64,000 nt of DNA from Psococerastis gibbosa (taxonomy: Eukaryota; Arthropoda; Insecta; Psocodea; Psocidae): the NCBI GenBank assembly GCA_963971405.1, contig CAXART010000010.1:1-64000 (forward strand), read 5' to 3'. A program made the translations under genes and the position numbers. The notes below the pieces were generated by a model. The model did not search any database. It had not been told where the DNA came from and saw nothing but the letters and a program-made list of their open reading frames with translations. This document shows positions 1 through 11,127 of the stretch, piece after piece (positions within the stretch are counted from its first letter, which is position 1; each line of letters starts with the position of its first letter).

Positions 1-2167
1 TAGCAATTTTTCTTTTTCTTGTCGAATGAATTTTTTTTAGCTACATTTACACCGATGAACACGCAGGAACAATTTCTCAATGTTAAGTACAGTAAATTGA
101 GCCAAAATAAGCAAAATTAAGACACCTATATCTTTTTAAAACCTTTAAAAAAAATAAAATATTTATATAGCTATTTTTCTTATTCTTGTCGAATGAATTT
201 TTTTTAGCTACATTTACACCGATGAACACGCAGGAGCAATTGTTCAATGTTAAGTACAATACAATGAGCCAAAATAAGCAAAATTAAGACACCCTTATCA
301 TATCAAGACCTTTAAAAAAAATAAAATAAGTAAATAGCTATTTTTTTTATTCTTGTCGAATGAATTTTTTTTAGCAACATTTAAACCGATGTACACGCAG
401 GAGCAATTGTTTAATATCAAGTACGATACAGTGAGCCAAAATAAGCAAAATTAAGACACCTATATCTTTTTAAAACCTTTAAAAAAATAAAATAAGTAAA
501 TAGCTATTTTTCTTATTCTTGTCGAATGAATTTTTTTTAGCTACATTTACACCGATGAACACGCAGGAGCAATTGCTCATTGTTAATTACAATACAATGA
601 GCCAAAATAAGCCAAATTAAGACACCCGTGTCATATCAAGACCTTTAAAAAAAATAAAATAAGTATTTAGCTAATTTTCTTATTCTTGTCGAATGAATTT
701 TGTTTAGCTACATTTACACCGATGAACACGCAGGAGCAATTGCTCAATGTTAAGTACAATACAATGAGCCAAAATAAGCAAAATTTAGACACCCTAATCA
801 TATCAAGACCTTTAAAAAAAATAATATAAGTAAATAGCTATTTTTTTTATTCTTGTCGAATGAATTTTTTTTAGCAACATTTAAACCGATGAACACGCAG
901 GAGCAATTGCTCAATGTCAAGTATAATACAGTGAGCCAAAATAAGCAAAATTAAGACACCTGTCTCTTTTTAAAACCTTTAAAAAAATAAAATAAGTAAA
1001 TAGCTATTTTTCCTATTCTTGTCGAATGAATTTTTTTTAGCTTCATTTACACCGATGAACACGCAGGAGCAATTGCTCAATGTTAAGTACAATACAATGA
1101 GCCAAAATAAGCCAAATTAAGACACCCGTGTCATATCAAGACCTTAAAAAAAAAAAAAATAAGTATATAGCTATTTTTCTTATTCTTGTCGAATGAATTT
1201 TTTGTAGCTACATTTACACCGATGAACACGCAGGAGCAAGTGGTCAATGTTAAGTACAATACAGTGAGCCTGCATAAGCATAACTAAGACACCTATATCT
1301 TTTTAAGACCTTTAAAAAAAATAAAATAAGTAAATAGCTATTTTTCTTATTCTTGTCGAATGAATTTTTTTTAGCTACATTTACACCGATGAACACGCAG
1401 GAACAATTGCTCAATGTTTAGTACAATACAATGAGCCAAAATAAGCCAAATTAAGACACCCGTGTCATATCAAGACCTTTAAAAAAAATAAAATAATTAT
1501 ATAGCTATTTTTCGTATTCTTGTCGAATGAATTTTTTTTAGCTACATTTACACCGATGAACACGCAGGAGCAAGTGTTCAATGTTAAGTACAATACAATG
1601 AGCCAAAATAAGCAAAATTAAGACACTCATATCATATCAAGACCTTTAAAAAAAAAAATAAGTATATAGCTATTTTTCGTATTCTTGTCGAATGAATTTT
1701 TTTTAGCTACACTTACACCGATGAACACAAAGGAGCAATTGCTCAATGTTAAGTACAATTTAGTGAGCCAAAACGAGCAAAATTAAGACCTTTAAAAAAA
1801 ATAAAATAAGTATATAGCTATTTTTCTTATTCTTGTCGAATGATTTTTTTTTAGATCCATTTACACAGATGAACACGCAGGAGAAATTGGTCAATGTTAA
1901 GTACAATACATTGAGCCTAAATAACTAAAATTAAGACACCTATATCTTTTTAAGACCTTTAAAAAAAATAATATAAGTAAATAGCTATTTTTTTTATTCT
2001 TGTCGAATGAATTTTTTTTAGCAACATTTAAACCGATGAACACGCAGGAGCAATTGCTTAATGTCAAGTACAATACAATGAGCCAAAATAAGCAAAATTA
2101 AGACACCTATATCTTTTTAAAACCTTTAAAAAAATAAAATGAGTAAATAGCTATTTTTCTTATTCTT
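1..2167 (+). repeat. Lead-in segment, 13 monomers, diverged relative of the 27-mer HOR
   Basis: Anchors lie at 21, 188, 355, 521, 688, 855, 1021, 1188, 1355, 1522, 1687, 1835 and 2002. Bases 1 to about 690 match 2816 to about 3505 in monomer order (offset 2815). Bases about 1145-1800 match about 4293-4948 (offset 3148). Base-level differences are more frequent here than between the two 27-mer copies, for example GAGCCTGCATAAG at 1266 against GAGCCAGCATAAG in the HOR copies. The monomer at 1835 carries an unusual AGATCCATTTACACAG variant. That variant is absent from the 27-mer but present near 17904 and 19715, which links this edge to the transition zone. Confidence 0.85.
1687..1834 (+). repeat. 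Short monomer 1 (148 bp)
   Basis: The tail runs directly from GAGCAAAATTAAGAC into CTTTAAA, missing 19 bp found in ordinary monomers. It also carries AACACAAAGG in place of AACACGCAGG, and AATTTAGTGAGCC. Confidence 0.92.
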
Positions 2168-2350
2168 GTCGAATGAATTTTTTTTAGCTACATTTACACC
2201 GATGAACACGCATGAGCAATTGCTCAATGTTTATTACAATACAATGAGCCAAAATAAGCCAAATTAAGACACCCGTGTCATATCAAGACCTTTAAAAAAA
2301 ATAAAATAAGTAAATAGCTATTTTTCGTATTCTTGTCGAATGAATTTTTT

Positions 2351-2358
2351 GTAGCTAC
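2351..2358. other. 8-bp palindrome GTAGCTAC of class b monomers (representative)
   Basis: Class b monomers end the T-run with G, giving TTTTTTGTAGCTAC, where GTAGCTAC is a perfect palindrome. Class a reads TTAGCTAC at the same place, so the outer base pair is lost. It mainly serves as a class marker. Confidence 0.65.
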
Positions 2359-3435
2359 ATTTACACCGATGAACACGCAGGAGCAAGTGGTCAATGTTAA
2401 GTACAATACAGTGAGCCTAAATAAGCATAACTAAGACACCTATATCTTTTTAAGACCTTTAAAAAAAATAAAATAAGTAAATAGCTATTTTTCTTATTCT
2501 TGTCGAATGAATTTTTTTTAGCTACATTTACACCGATGAACACGCAGGAACAATTGCTCAATGTTAAGTACAATACAATGAGCCAACATAAGCCAAATAA
2601 AGACACCCGTGTCATATCGAGACCTTTAAAAAAAATAAAATAAGTATATAGCTATTTTTCGTATTCTTGTCGAATGAATTTTTTGTAGCTACATTTACAC
2701 CGATGTACACACAGGAGCAAGTGTTCAATGTTAAGTACAATACAGTGAGCCTAAATAAGCAAAATTAAGACACCTATATCATTTAAAGACCTTTAAAAAA
2801 AATAATATAAGTAAATAGCTATTTTTCTTATTCTTGTCGAATGAATTTTTTTTAGCTACATTTACACCGATGAACACGCAGGAACAATTTCTCAATGTTA
2901 AGTACAATACATTGAGCCAAAATAAGCAAAATTAAGACACCTATATCTTTTTAAAACCTTTAAAAAAAATAAAATAAGTAAATAGCTATTTTTCTTATTC
3001 TTGTCGAATGAATTTTTTTTAGCTACATTTACACCGATGAACACGCAGGAGCAATTGTTCAATGTTAAGTACAATACAATGAGCCAAAATAAGCAAAATT
3101 AAGACACCCTTATCATATCAAGACCTTTAAAAAAAATAAAATAAGTAAATAGCTATTTTATTTATTCTTGTCGAATGAATTTTTTTTAGCAACATTTAAA
3201 CCGATGTACACGCAGGAGCAATTGTTTAATATCAAGTACGATACAGTGAGCCAAAATAAGCAAAATTAAGACACCTATATCTTTTTAAAACCTTTAAAAA
3301 AATAAAATAAGTAAATAGCTATTTTTCTTATTCTTGTCGAATGAATTTTTTTTAGCTACATTTACACCGATGAACACGCAGGAGCAATTGCTCAATGTTA
3401 ATTACAATACAATGAGCCAAAATAAGCCAAATTAA

Positions 3436-3447
3436 GACACCCGTGTC
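3436..3447. other. Interrupted dyad GACACCCGTGTC (representative)
   Basis: GACAC and GTGTC are reverse complements around a CC centre. The element recurs in the subset of monomers whose variable stretch reads CACCCGTGTC. Monomers with CACCTATATC, CACCCTTATC or CACTCATATC lack it, so it marks specific positions in the HOR. Confidence 0.65.
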
Positions 3448-3548
3448 ACATCAAGACCTTTAAAAAAAATAAAATAATTATTTAGCTAATTTTCGTTTTC
3501 TTGTCGAATGAATTTTTTTTAGCTACATTTACACCGATGAACACGCAG

Positions 3549-3560
3549 GAGCAATTGCTC
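3549..3560. other. Perfect 12-bp dyad GAGCAATTGCTC (representative of many)
   Basis: GAGCAATTGCTC equals its own reverse complement. It lies at the centre of most class a monomers, just after the constant CGCAGG. Some monomers have GAACAATTGCTC or GAGCAATTGTTC, which are each other's reverse complement and keep most of the symmetry. Class b monomers (GAGCAAGTGGTC, GAGCAAGTGGCC, GAGCAAGTGTTC) have lost it. It could be a protein-binding dyad or a cruciform-prone site, but no function is shown. Confidence 0.8.
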
Positions 3561-4291
3561 AATGTTAAGTACAATACAATGAGCCAAAATAAGCAAAATT
3601 AAGACACTCATATCATATCAAGACCTTTAAAAAAAAAAATAAGTATATAGCTATTTTTCTTATTCATGTCGAATGAATTTTTTGTAGCTACATTTACACC
3701 GATGAACACGCAGGAGCAAGTGGCCAATGTTTAGTACAATACAGTGACCCTAAATAAGCAAAATTAAGACACCTATGTCTTTATAAGACCTTTTAAAAAA
3801 ATAAAATAAGTAAATAGCTATTTTTCTTATTCTTGTCGAATGAATTTTTTTTAGCTACATTTACACCGATGAACACGCAGGAGCAAGTGGCCAATGTTAC
3901 GTACAATACAGTGAGCCTAAATAAGCCAAATTAAGACACCCGTGTCATAACAAGACCTTTAAAAAAAATAAAATAAGTATATAGCTATTTTTCGTATTCT
4001 TGTCGAATGAATTTTTTGTAGCTACATTTACACCGATGTACACGCAGGAGCAAGTGTTCAATGTTAAGTACAATACAATGAGCCAAAATAAGCAAAATTA
4101 AGACGCTCATATCATATCAAGACCTTTAAAAAAAAAAATAAGTATATAGCTATTTTTCTTATTCTTGTCGAATGAATTTTTTGTAGCTACATTTACACCG
4201 ATGAACACGCAGGAGCAATTGCTCAATGTTAAGTACAATACAATGAGCCAAAATAAGCCAAATTAAGACACCCGTGTCATATCAAGACCTT

Positions 4292-4307
4292 AAAAAAAAA
4301 AAAAAAA
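4292..4307 (+). repeat. Expanded A-run, A16 (representative of 17 sites)
   Basis: Ordinary monomers carry 6-10 A before TAAAATAAG or TAAG. In monomers of the CACCCGTGTC type the tail is often CCTT followed by 14-17 A. Other sites begin at 1146, 8772, 11585, 14398, 16547, 17379, 19028, 29301, 37092, 40740, 43235, 45901, 51196, 53691, 57671 and 62981. At 19028, 37092, 43235, 45901 and 53691 the T that normally follows the run is also gone. Confidence 0.85.
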
Positions 4308-4834
4308 TAAGTATATAGCTATTTTTCTTATTCTTGTCGAATGAATTTTTTGTAGCTACATTTACACCGATGAACACGCAGGAGCAAGTGGTCAATGTTA
4401 AGTACAATACAGTGAGCCAGCATAAGCATAACTAAGACACCTATATCTTTTTAAGACCTTTAAAAAAAATAAAATAAGTAAATAGCTATTTTTCTTATTC
4501 TTGTCGAATGAATTTTTTTTAGCTACATTTACACCGATGAACACGCAGGAACAATTGCTCAATGTTCAGTACAATACAATGAGCCAAAATAAGCCAAATT
4601 AAGACACCCGTGTCATATCAAGACCTTTAAAAAAAATAAAATAATTATATAGCTATTTTTCGTATTCTTGTCGAATGAATTTTTTTTAGCTACATTTACA
4701 CCGATGAACACGCAGGAGCAAGTGTTCAATGTTAAGTACAATACAATGAGCCAAAATAAGCAAAATTAAGACACTCATATCATATCAAGACCTTTAAAAA
4801 AAAAAATAAGTATATAGCTATTTTTCGTATTCTT

Positions 4835-4982
4835 GTCGAATGAATTTTTTTTAGCTACACTTACACCGATGAACACAAAGGAGCAATTGCTCAATGTTAA
4901 GTACAATTTAGTGAGCCAAAACGAGCAAAATTAAGACCTTTAAAAAAAATAAAATAAGTAAATAGCTATTTTTCTTATTCTT
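4835..4982 (+). repeat. Short monomer 2 (148 bp)
   Basis: The only short monomer within 27-mer copy 1. It has the AATTTAGTGAGCC and AAAACGAGC markers. Confidence 0.92.
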
Positions 4983-6647
4983 GTCGAATGAATTTTTTTT
5001 AGCAACATTTAAACCGATGAACACGCAGGAGCAATTGCTTAATGTCAAGTACAATACAATGAGCCAAAATAAGCAAAATTAAGACACCTATATCTTTTTA
5101 AAACCTTTAAAAAAATAAAATAAGTAAATAGCTATTTTTCTTATTCTTGTCGAATGAATTTTTTTTAGCTACATTTACACCGATGAACACGCAGGAACAA
5201 TTTCTCAATGTTAAGTACAATACATTGAGCCAAAATAAGCAAAATTAAGACACCTATATCTTTTTAAAACCTTTAAAAAAAATAAAATAAGTAAATAGCT
5301 ATTTTTCTTATTCTTGTCGAATGAATTTTTTTTAGCTACATTTACACCGATGAACACGCAGGAGCAATTGCTCAATGTTAAGTACAATACAATGAGCCAA
5401 AATAAGCAAAATTAAGACACCCTTATCATATCAAGACCTTTAAAAAAAATAAAATAAGTAAATAGCTATTTTTTTTATTCTTGTCGAATGAATTTTTTTT
5501 AGCAACATTTAAACCGATGTACACGCAGGAGCAATTGTTTAATATCAAGTACGATACAGTGAGCCAAAATAAGCAAAATTAAGACACCTATATCATTTTA
5601 AAACCTTTAAAAAAATAAAATAAGTAAATAGCTATTTTTCTTATTCTTGTCGAATGAATTTTTTTTAGCTACATTTACACCGATGAACACGCAGGAGCAA
5701 TTGCTCAATGTTAATTACAATACAATGAGCCAAAATAAGCCAAATTAAGACACCCGTGTCACATCAAGACCTTTAAAAAAAATAAAATAAGTATTTAGCT
5801 AATTTTCTTTTTCTTGTCGAATGAATTTTTTTTAGCAACATTTAAACCGATGTACACGCAGGAGCAATTGTTTAATATCAAGTACGATACAGTGAGCCAA
5901 AATAAGCAAAATTAAGACACCTATATCATTTTAAAACCTTTAAAAAAATAAAATAAGTAAATAGCTATTTTTCTTATTCTTGTCGAATGAATTTTTTTTA
6001 GCTACATTTACACCGATGAACACGCAGGAGCAATTGCTCAATGTTAATTACAATACAATGAGCCAAAATAAGCCAAATTAAGACACCCGTGTCACATCAA
6101 GACCTTTAAAAAAAATAAAATAAGTATTTAGCTAATTTTCTTTTTCTTGTCGAATGAATTTTTTTTAGCTACATTTACACCGATGAACACGCAGGAGCAA
6201 TTGCCCAATGTTAAGTACAATACAATGAGCCAAAATAAGCAAAATTTAGACACCCTAATCATATCAAGACCTTTAAAAAAAATAAAATAAGTATTTAGCT
6301 AATTTTCGTTTTCTTGTCGAATGAATTTTTTTTAGCTACATTTACACCGATGAACACGCAGGAGCAATTGCTCAATGTTAAGTACAATACAATGAGCCAA
6401 AATAAGCAAAATTAAGACACTCATATCATATCAAGACCTTTAAAAAAAAAAATAAGTATATAGCTATTTTTCTTATTCATGTCGAATGAATTTTTTGTAG
6501 CTACATTTACACCGATGAACACGCAGGAGCAAGTGGCCAATGTTTAGTACAATACAGTGACCCTAAATAAGAAAAATTAAGACACCTATGTCTTTATAAG
6601 ACCTTTTAAAAAAATAAAATAAGTAAATAGCTATTTTTCTTATTCTT

Positions 6648-9600
6648 GTCGAATGAATTTTTTTTAGCTACATTTACACCGATGAACACGCATGAGCAAT
6701 TGCTCAATGTTTATTACAATACAATGAGCCAAAATAAGCCAAATTAAGACACCCGTGTCATATCAAGACCTTTAAAAAAAATAAAATAAGTAAATAGCTA
6801 TTTTTCGTATTCTTGTCGAATGAATTTTTTGTAGCTACATTTACACCGATGAACACGCAGGAGCAAGTGGTCAATGTTAAGTACAATACAGTGAGCCTAA
6901 ATAAGCATAACTAAGACACCTATATCTTTTTAAGACCTTTAAAAAAAATAAAATAAGTAAATAGCTATTTTTCTTATTCTTGTCGAATGAATTTTTTTTA
7001 GCTACATTTACACCGATGAACACGCAGGAACAATTGCTCAATGTTAAGTACAATACAATGAGCCAACATAAGCCAAATAAAGACACCCGTGTCATATCGA
7101 GACCTTTAAAAAAAATAAAATAAGTATATAGCTATTTTTCGTATTCTTGTCGAATGAATTTTTTGTAGCTACATTTACACCGATGTACACACAGGAGCAA
7201 GTGTTCAATGTTAAGTACAATACAGTGAGCCTAAATAAGCAAAATTAAGACACCTATATCATTTAAAGACCTTTAAAAAAAATAATATAAGTAAATAGCT
7301 ATTTTTCTTATTCTTGTCGAATGAATTTTTTTTAGCTACATTTACACCGATGAACACGCAGGAACAATTTCTCAATGTTAAGTACAATACATTGAGCCAA
7401 AATAAGCAAAATTAAGACACCTATATCTTTTTAAAACCTTTAAAAAAAATAAAATAAGTAAATAGCTATTTTTCTTATTCTTGTCGAATGAATTTTTTTT
7501 AGCTACATTTACACCGATGAACACGCAGGAGCAATTGTTCAATGTTAAGTACAATACAATGAGCCAAAATAAGCAAAATTAAGACACCCTTATCATATCA
7601 AGACCTTTAAAAAAAATAAAATAAGTAAATAGCTATTTTTTTTATTCTTGTCGAATGAATTTTTTTTAGCAACATTTAAACCGATGTACACGCAGGAGCA
7701 ATTGTTTAATATCAAGTACGATACAGTGAGCCAAAATAAGCAAAATTAAGACACCTATATCTTTTTAAAACCTTTAAAAAAATAAAATAAGTAAATAGCT
7801 ATTTTTCTTATTCTTGTCGAATGAATTTTTTTTAGCTACATTTACACCGATGAACACGCAGGAGCAATTGCTCAATGTTAATTACAATACAATGAGCCAA
7901 AATAAGCCAAATTAAGACACCCGTGTCACATCAAGACCTTTAAAAAAAATAAAATAATTATTTAGCTAATTTTCGTTTTCTTGTCGAATGAATTTTTTTT
8001 AGCTACATTTACACCGATGAACACGCAGGAGCAATTGCTCAATGTTAAGTACAATACAATGAGCCAAAATAAGCAAAATTAAGACACTCATATCATATCA
8101 AGACCTTTAAAAAAAAAAATAAGTATATAGCTATTTTTCTTATTCATGTCGAATGAATTTTTTGTAGCTACATTTACACCGATGAACACGCAGGAGCAAG
8201 TGGCCAATGTTTAGTACAATACAGTGACCCTAAATAAGCAAAATTAAGACACCTATGTCTTTATAAGACCTTTTAAAAAAATAAAATAAGTAAATAGCTA
8301 TTTTTCTTATTCTTGTCGAATGAATTTTTTTTAGCTACATTTACACCGATGAACACGCAGGAGCAAGTGGCCAATGTTACGTACAATACAGTGAGCCTAA
8401 ATAAGCCAAATTAAGACACCCGTGTCATAACAAGACCTTTAAAAAAAATAAAATAAGTATATAGCTATTTTTCGTATTCTTGTCGAATGAATTTTTTGTA
8501 GCTACATTTACACCGATGTACACGCAGGAGCAAGTGTTCAATGTTAAGTACAATACAATGAGCCAAAATAAGCAAAATTAAGACGCTCATATCATATCAA
8601 GACCTTTAAAAAAAAAAATAAGTATATAGCTATTTTTCTTATTCTTGTCGAATGAATTTTTTGTAGCTACATTTACACCGATGAACACGCAGGAGCAATT
8701 GCTCAATGTTAAGTACAATACAATGAGCCAAAATAAGCCAAATTAAGACACCCGTGTCATATCAAGACCTTAAAAAAAAAAAAAAAATAAGTATATAGCT
8801 ATTTTTCTTATTCTTGTCGAATGAATTTTTTGTAGCTACATTTACACCGATGAACACGCAGGAGCAAGTGGTCAATGTTAAGTACAATACAGTGAGCCAG
8901 CATAAGCATAACTAAGACACCTATATCTTTTTAAGACCTTTAAAAAAAATAAAATAAGTAAATAGCTATTTTTCTTATTCTTGTCGAATGAATTTTTTTT
9001 AGCTACATTTACACCGATGAACACGCAGGAACAATTGCTCAATGTTCAGTACAATACAATGAGCCAAAATAAGCCAAATTAAGACACCCGTGTCATATCA
9101 AGACCTTTAAAAAAAATAAAATAATTATATAGCTATTTTTCGTATTCTTGTCGAATGAATTTTTTTTAGCTACATTTACACCGATGAACACGCAGGAGCA
9201 AGTGTTCAATGTTAAGTACAATACAATGAGCCAAAATAAGCAAAATTAAGACACTCATATCATATCAAGACCTTTAAAAAAAAAAATAAGTATATAGCTA
9301 TTTTTCGTATTCTTGTCGAATGAATTTTTTTTAGCTACACTTACACCGATGAACACAAAGGAGCAATTGCTCAATGTTAAGTACAATTTAGTGAGCCAAA
9401 ACGAGCAAAATTAAGACCTTTAAAAAAAATAAAATAAGTAAATAGCTATTTTTCTTATTCTTGTCGAATGAATTTTTTTTAGCAACATTTAAACCGATGA
9501 ACACGCAGGAGCAATTGCTTAATGTCAAGTACAATACAATGAGCCAAAATAAGCAAAATTAAGACACCTATATCTTTTTAAAACCTTTAAAAAAATAAAA

Positions 9601-11127
9601 TAAGTAAATAGCTATTTTTCTTATTCTTGTCGAATGAATTTTTTTTAGCTACATTTACACCGATGAACACGCAGGAACAATTTCTCAATGTTAAGTACAA
9701 TACATTGAGCCAAAATAAGCAAAATTAAGACACCTATATCTTTTTAAAACCTTTAAAAAAAATAAAATAAGTAAATAGCTATTTTTCTTATTCTTGTCGA
9801 ATGAATTTTTTTTAGCTACATTTACACCGATGAACACGCAGGAGCAATTGCTCAATGTTAAGTACAATACAATGAGCCAAAATAAGCAAAATTAAGACAC
9901 CCTTATCATATCAAGACCTTTAAAAAAAATAAAATAAGTAAATAGCTATTTTTTTTATTCTTGTCGAATGAATTTTTTTTAGCAACATTTAAACCGATGT
10001 ACACGCAGGAGCAATTGTTTAATATCAAGTACGATACAGTGAGCCAAAATAAGCAAAATTAAGACACCTATATCATTTTAAAACCTTTAAAAAAATAAAA
10101 TAAGTAAATAGCTATTTTTCTTATTCTTGTCGAATGAATTTTTTTTAGCTACATTTACACCGATGAACACGCAGGAGCAATTGCTCAATGTTAATTACAA
10201 TACAATGAGCCAAAATAAGCCAAATTAAGACACCCGTGTCACATCAAGACCTTTAAAAAAAATAAAATAAGTATTTAGCTAATTTTCTTTTTCTTGTCGA
10301 ATGAATTTTTTTTAGCAACATTTAAACCGATGTACACGCAGGAGCAATTGTTTAATATCAAGTACGATACAGTGAGCCAAAATAAGCAAAATTAAGACAC
10401 CTATATCATTTTAAAACCTTTAAAAAAATAAAATAAGTAAATAGCTATTTTTCTTATTCTTGTCGAATGAATTTTTTTTAGCTACATTTACACCGATGAA
10501 CACGCAGGAGCAATTGCTCAATGTTAATTACAATACAATGAGCCAAAATAAGCCAAATTAAGACACCCGTGTCACATCAAGACCTTTAAAAAAAATAAAA
10601 TAAGTATTTAGCTAATTTTCTTTTTCTTGTCGAATGAATTTTTTTTAGCTACATTTACACCGATGAACACGCAGGAGCAATTGCTCAATGTTAAGTACAA
10701 TACAATGAGCCAAAATAAGCAAAATTTAGACACCCTAATCATATCAAGACCTTTAAAAAAAATAAAATAAGTATTTAGCTAATTTTCGTTTTCTTGTCGA
10801 ATGAATTTTTTTTAGCTACATTTACACCGATGAACACGCAGGAGCAATTGCTCAATGTTAAGTACAATACAATGAGCCAAAATAAGCAAAATTAAGACAC
10901 TCATATCATATCAAGACCTTTAAAAAAAAAAATAAGTATATAGCTATTTTTCTTATTCATGTCGAATGAATTTTTTGTAGCTACATTTACACCGATGAAC
11001 ACGCAGGAGCAAGTGGCCAATGTTTAGTACAATACAGTGACCCTAAATAAGCAAAATTAAGACACCTATGTCTTTATAAGACCTTTTAAAAAAATAAAAT
11101 AAGTAAATAGCTATTTTTCTTATTCTT
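6648..11127 (+). repeat. 27-monomer higher-order repeat, copy 2 (4480 bp)
   Basis: This is an exact-phase tandem copy of 2168-6647. A variant private to the two 27-mer copies, CATAACAAGACC, is at 3947 and 8427, while the following 2.8-kb units read CATATCAAGACC. Small copy-specific differences include TTGCCCAATG near 6201 in copy 1 against TTGCTCAATG near 10681 here. The near-identity over 4.5 kb, against roughly 10% divergence between monomer classes, indicates recent homogenisation. Confidence 0.93.
9315..9462 (+). repeat. Short monomer 3 (148 bp)
   Basis: Lies 4480 bp after short monomer 2, in 27-mer copy 2. Confidence 0.92.

Larger units (their letters stand above)
2168..6647 (+). repeat. 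27-monomer higher-order repeat, copy 1 (4480 bp)
   Basis: Anchors from 2168 to 6648 delimit 27 monomers. The whole 4480 bp repeats directly downstream in phase, with only about one difference per kilobase seen by eye. One example is TTTTATTTATTC near 3157 against TTTTTTTTATTC near 7637. It contains one 148-bp short monomer at 4835, one expanded A16 run at 4292-4307, and an internal two-monomer duplication (copies near 5483 and 5816, 333 bp apart). Its right-hand 17 monomers (3835-6647) are the unit later repeated at 2813-bp spacing. The leftward match to copy 2 stops near 2132, which is the recombination edge. Confidence 0.93.

Noticed and set aside
2397..2615. Minus-strand reading frame of 72 codons (MTRVSLFGLCW...), recurring near-identically at 6877, 20277, 20778, 21776, 24585, 31399, 35689, 36528, 39842, 42838, 44504, 45337, 48650, 53294, 56440 and 61750
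   Set aside because: Each spans about 1.3 monomers and recurs only because the DNA repeats. Monomer length is usually not a multiple of three, so frames close quickly. Ends and starts change with single base variants, and no longer frame exists in 64 kb. No recognisable domain is present.
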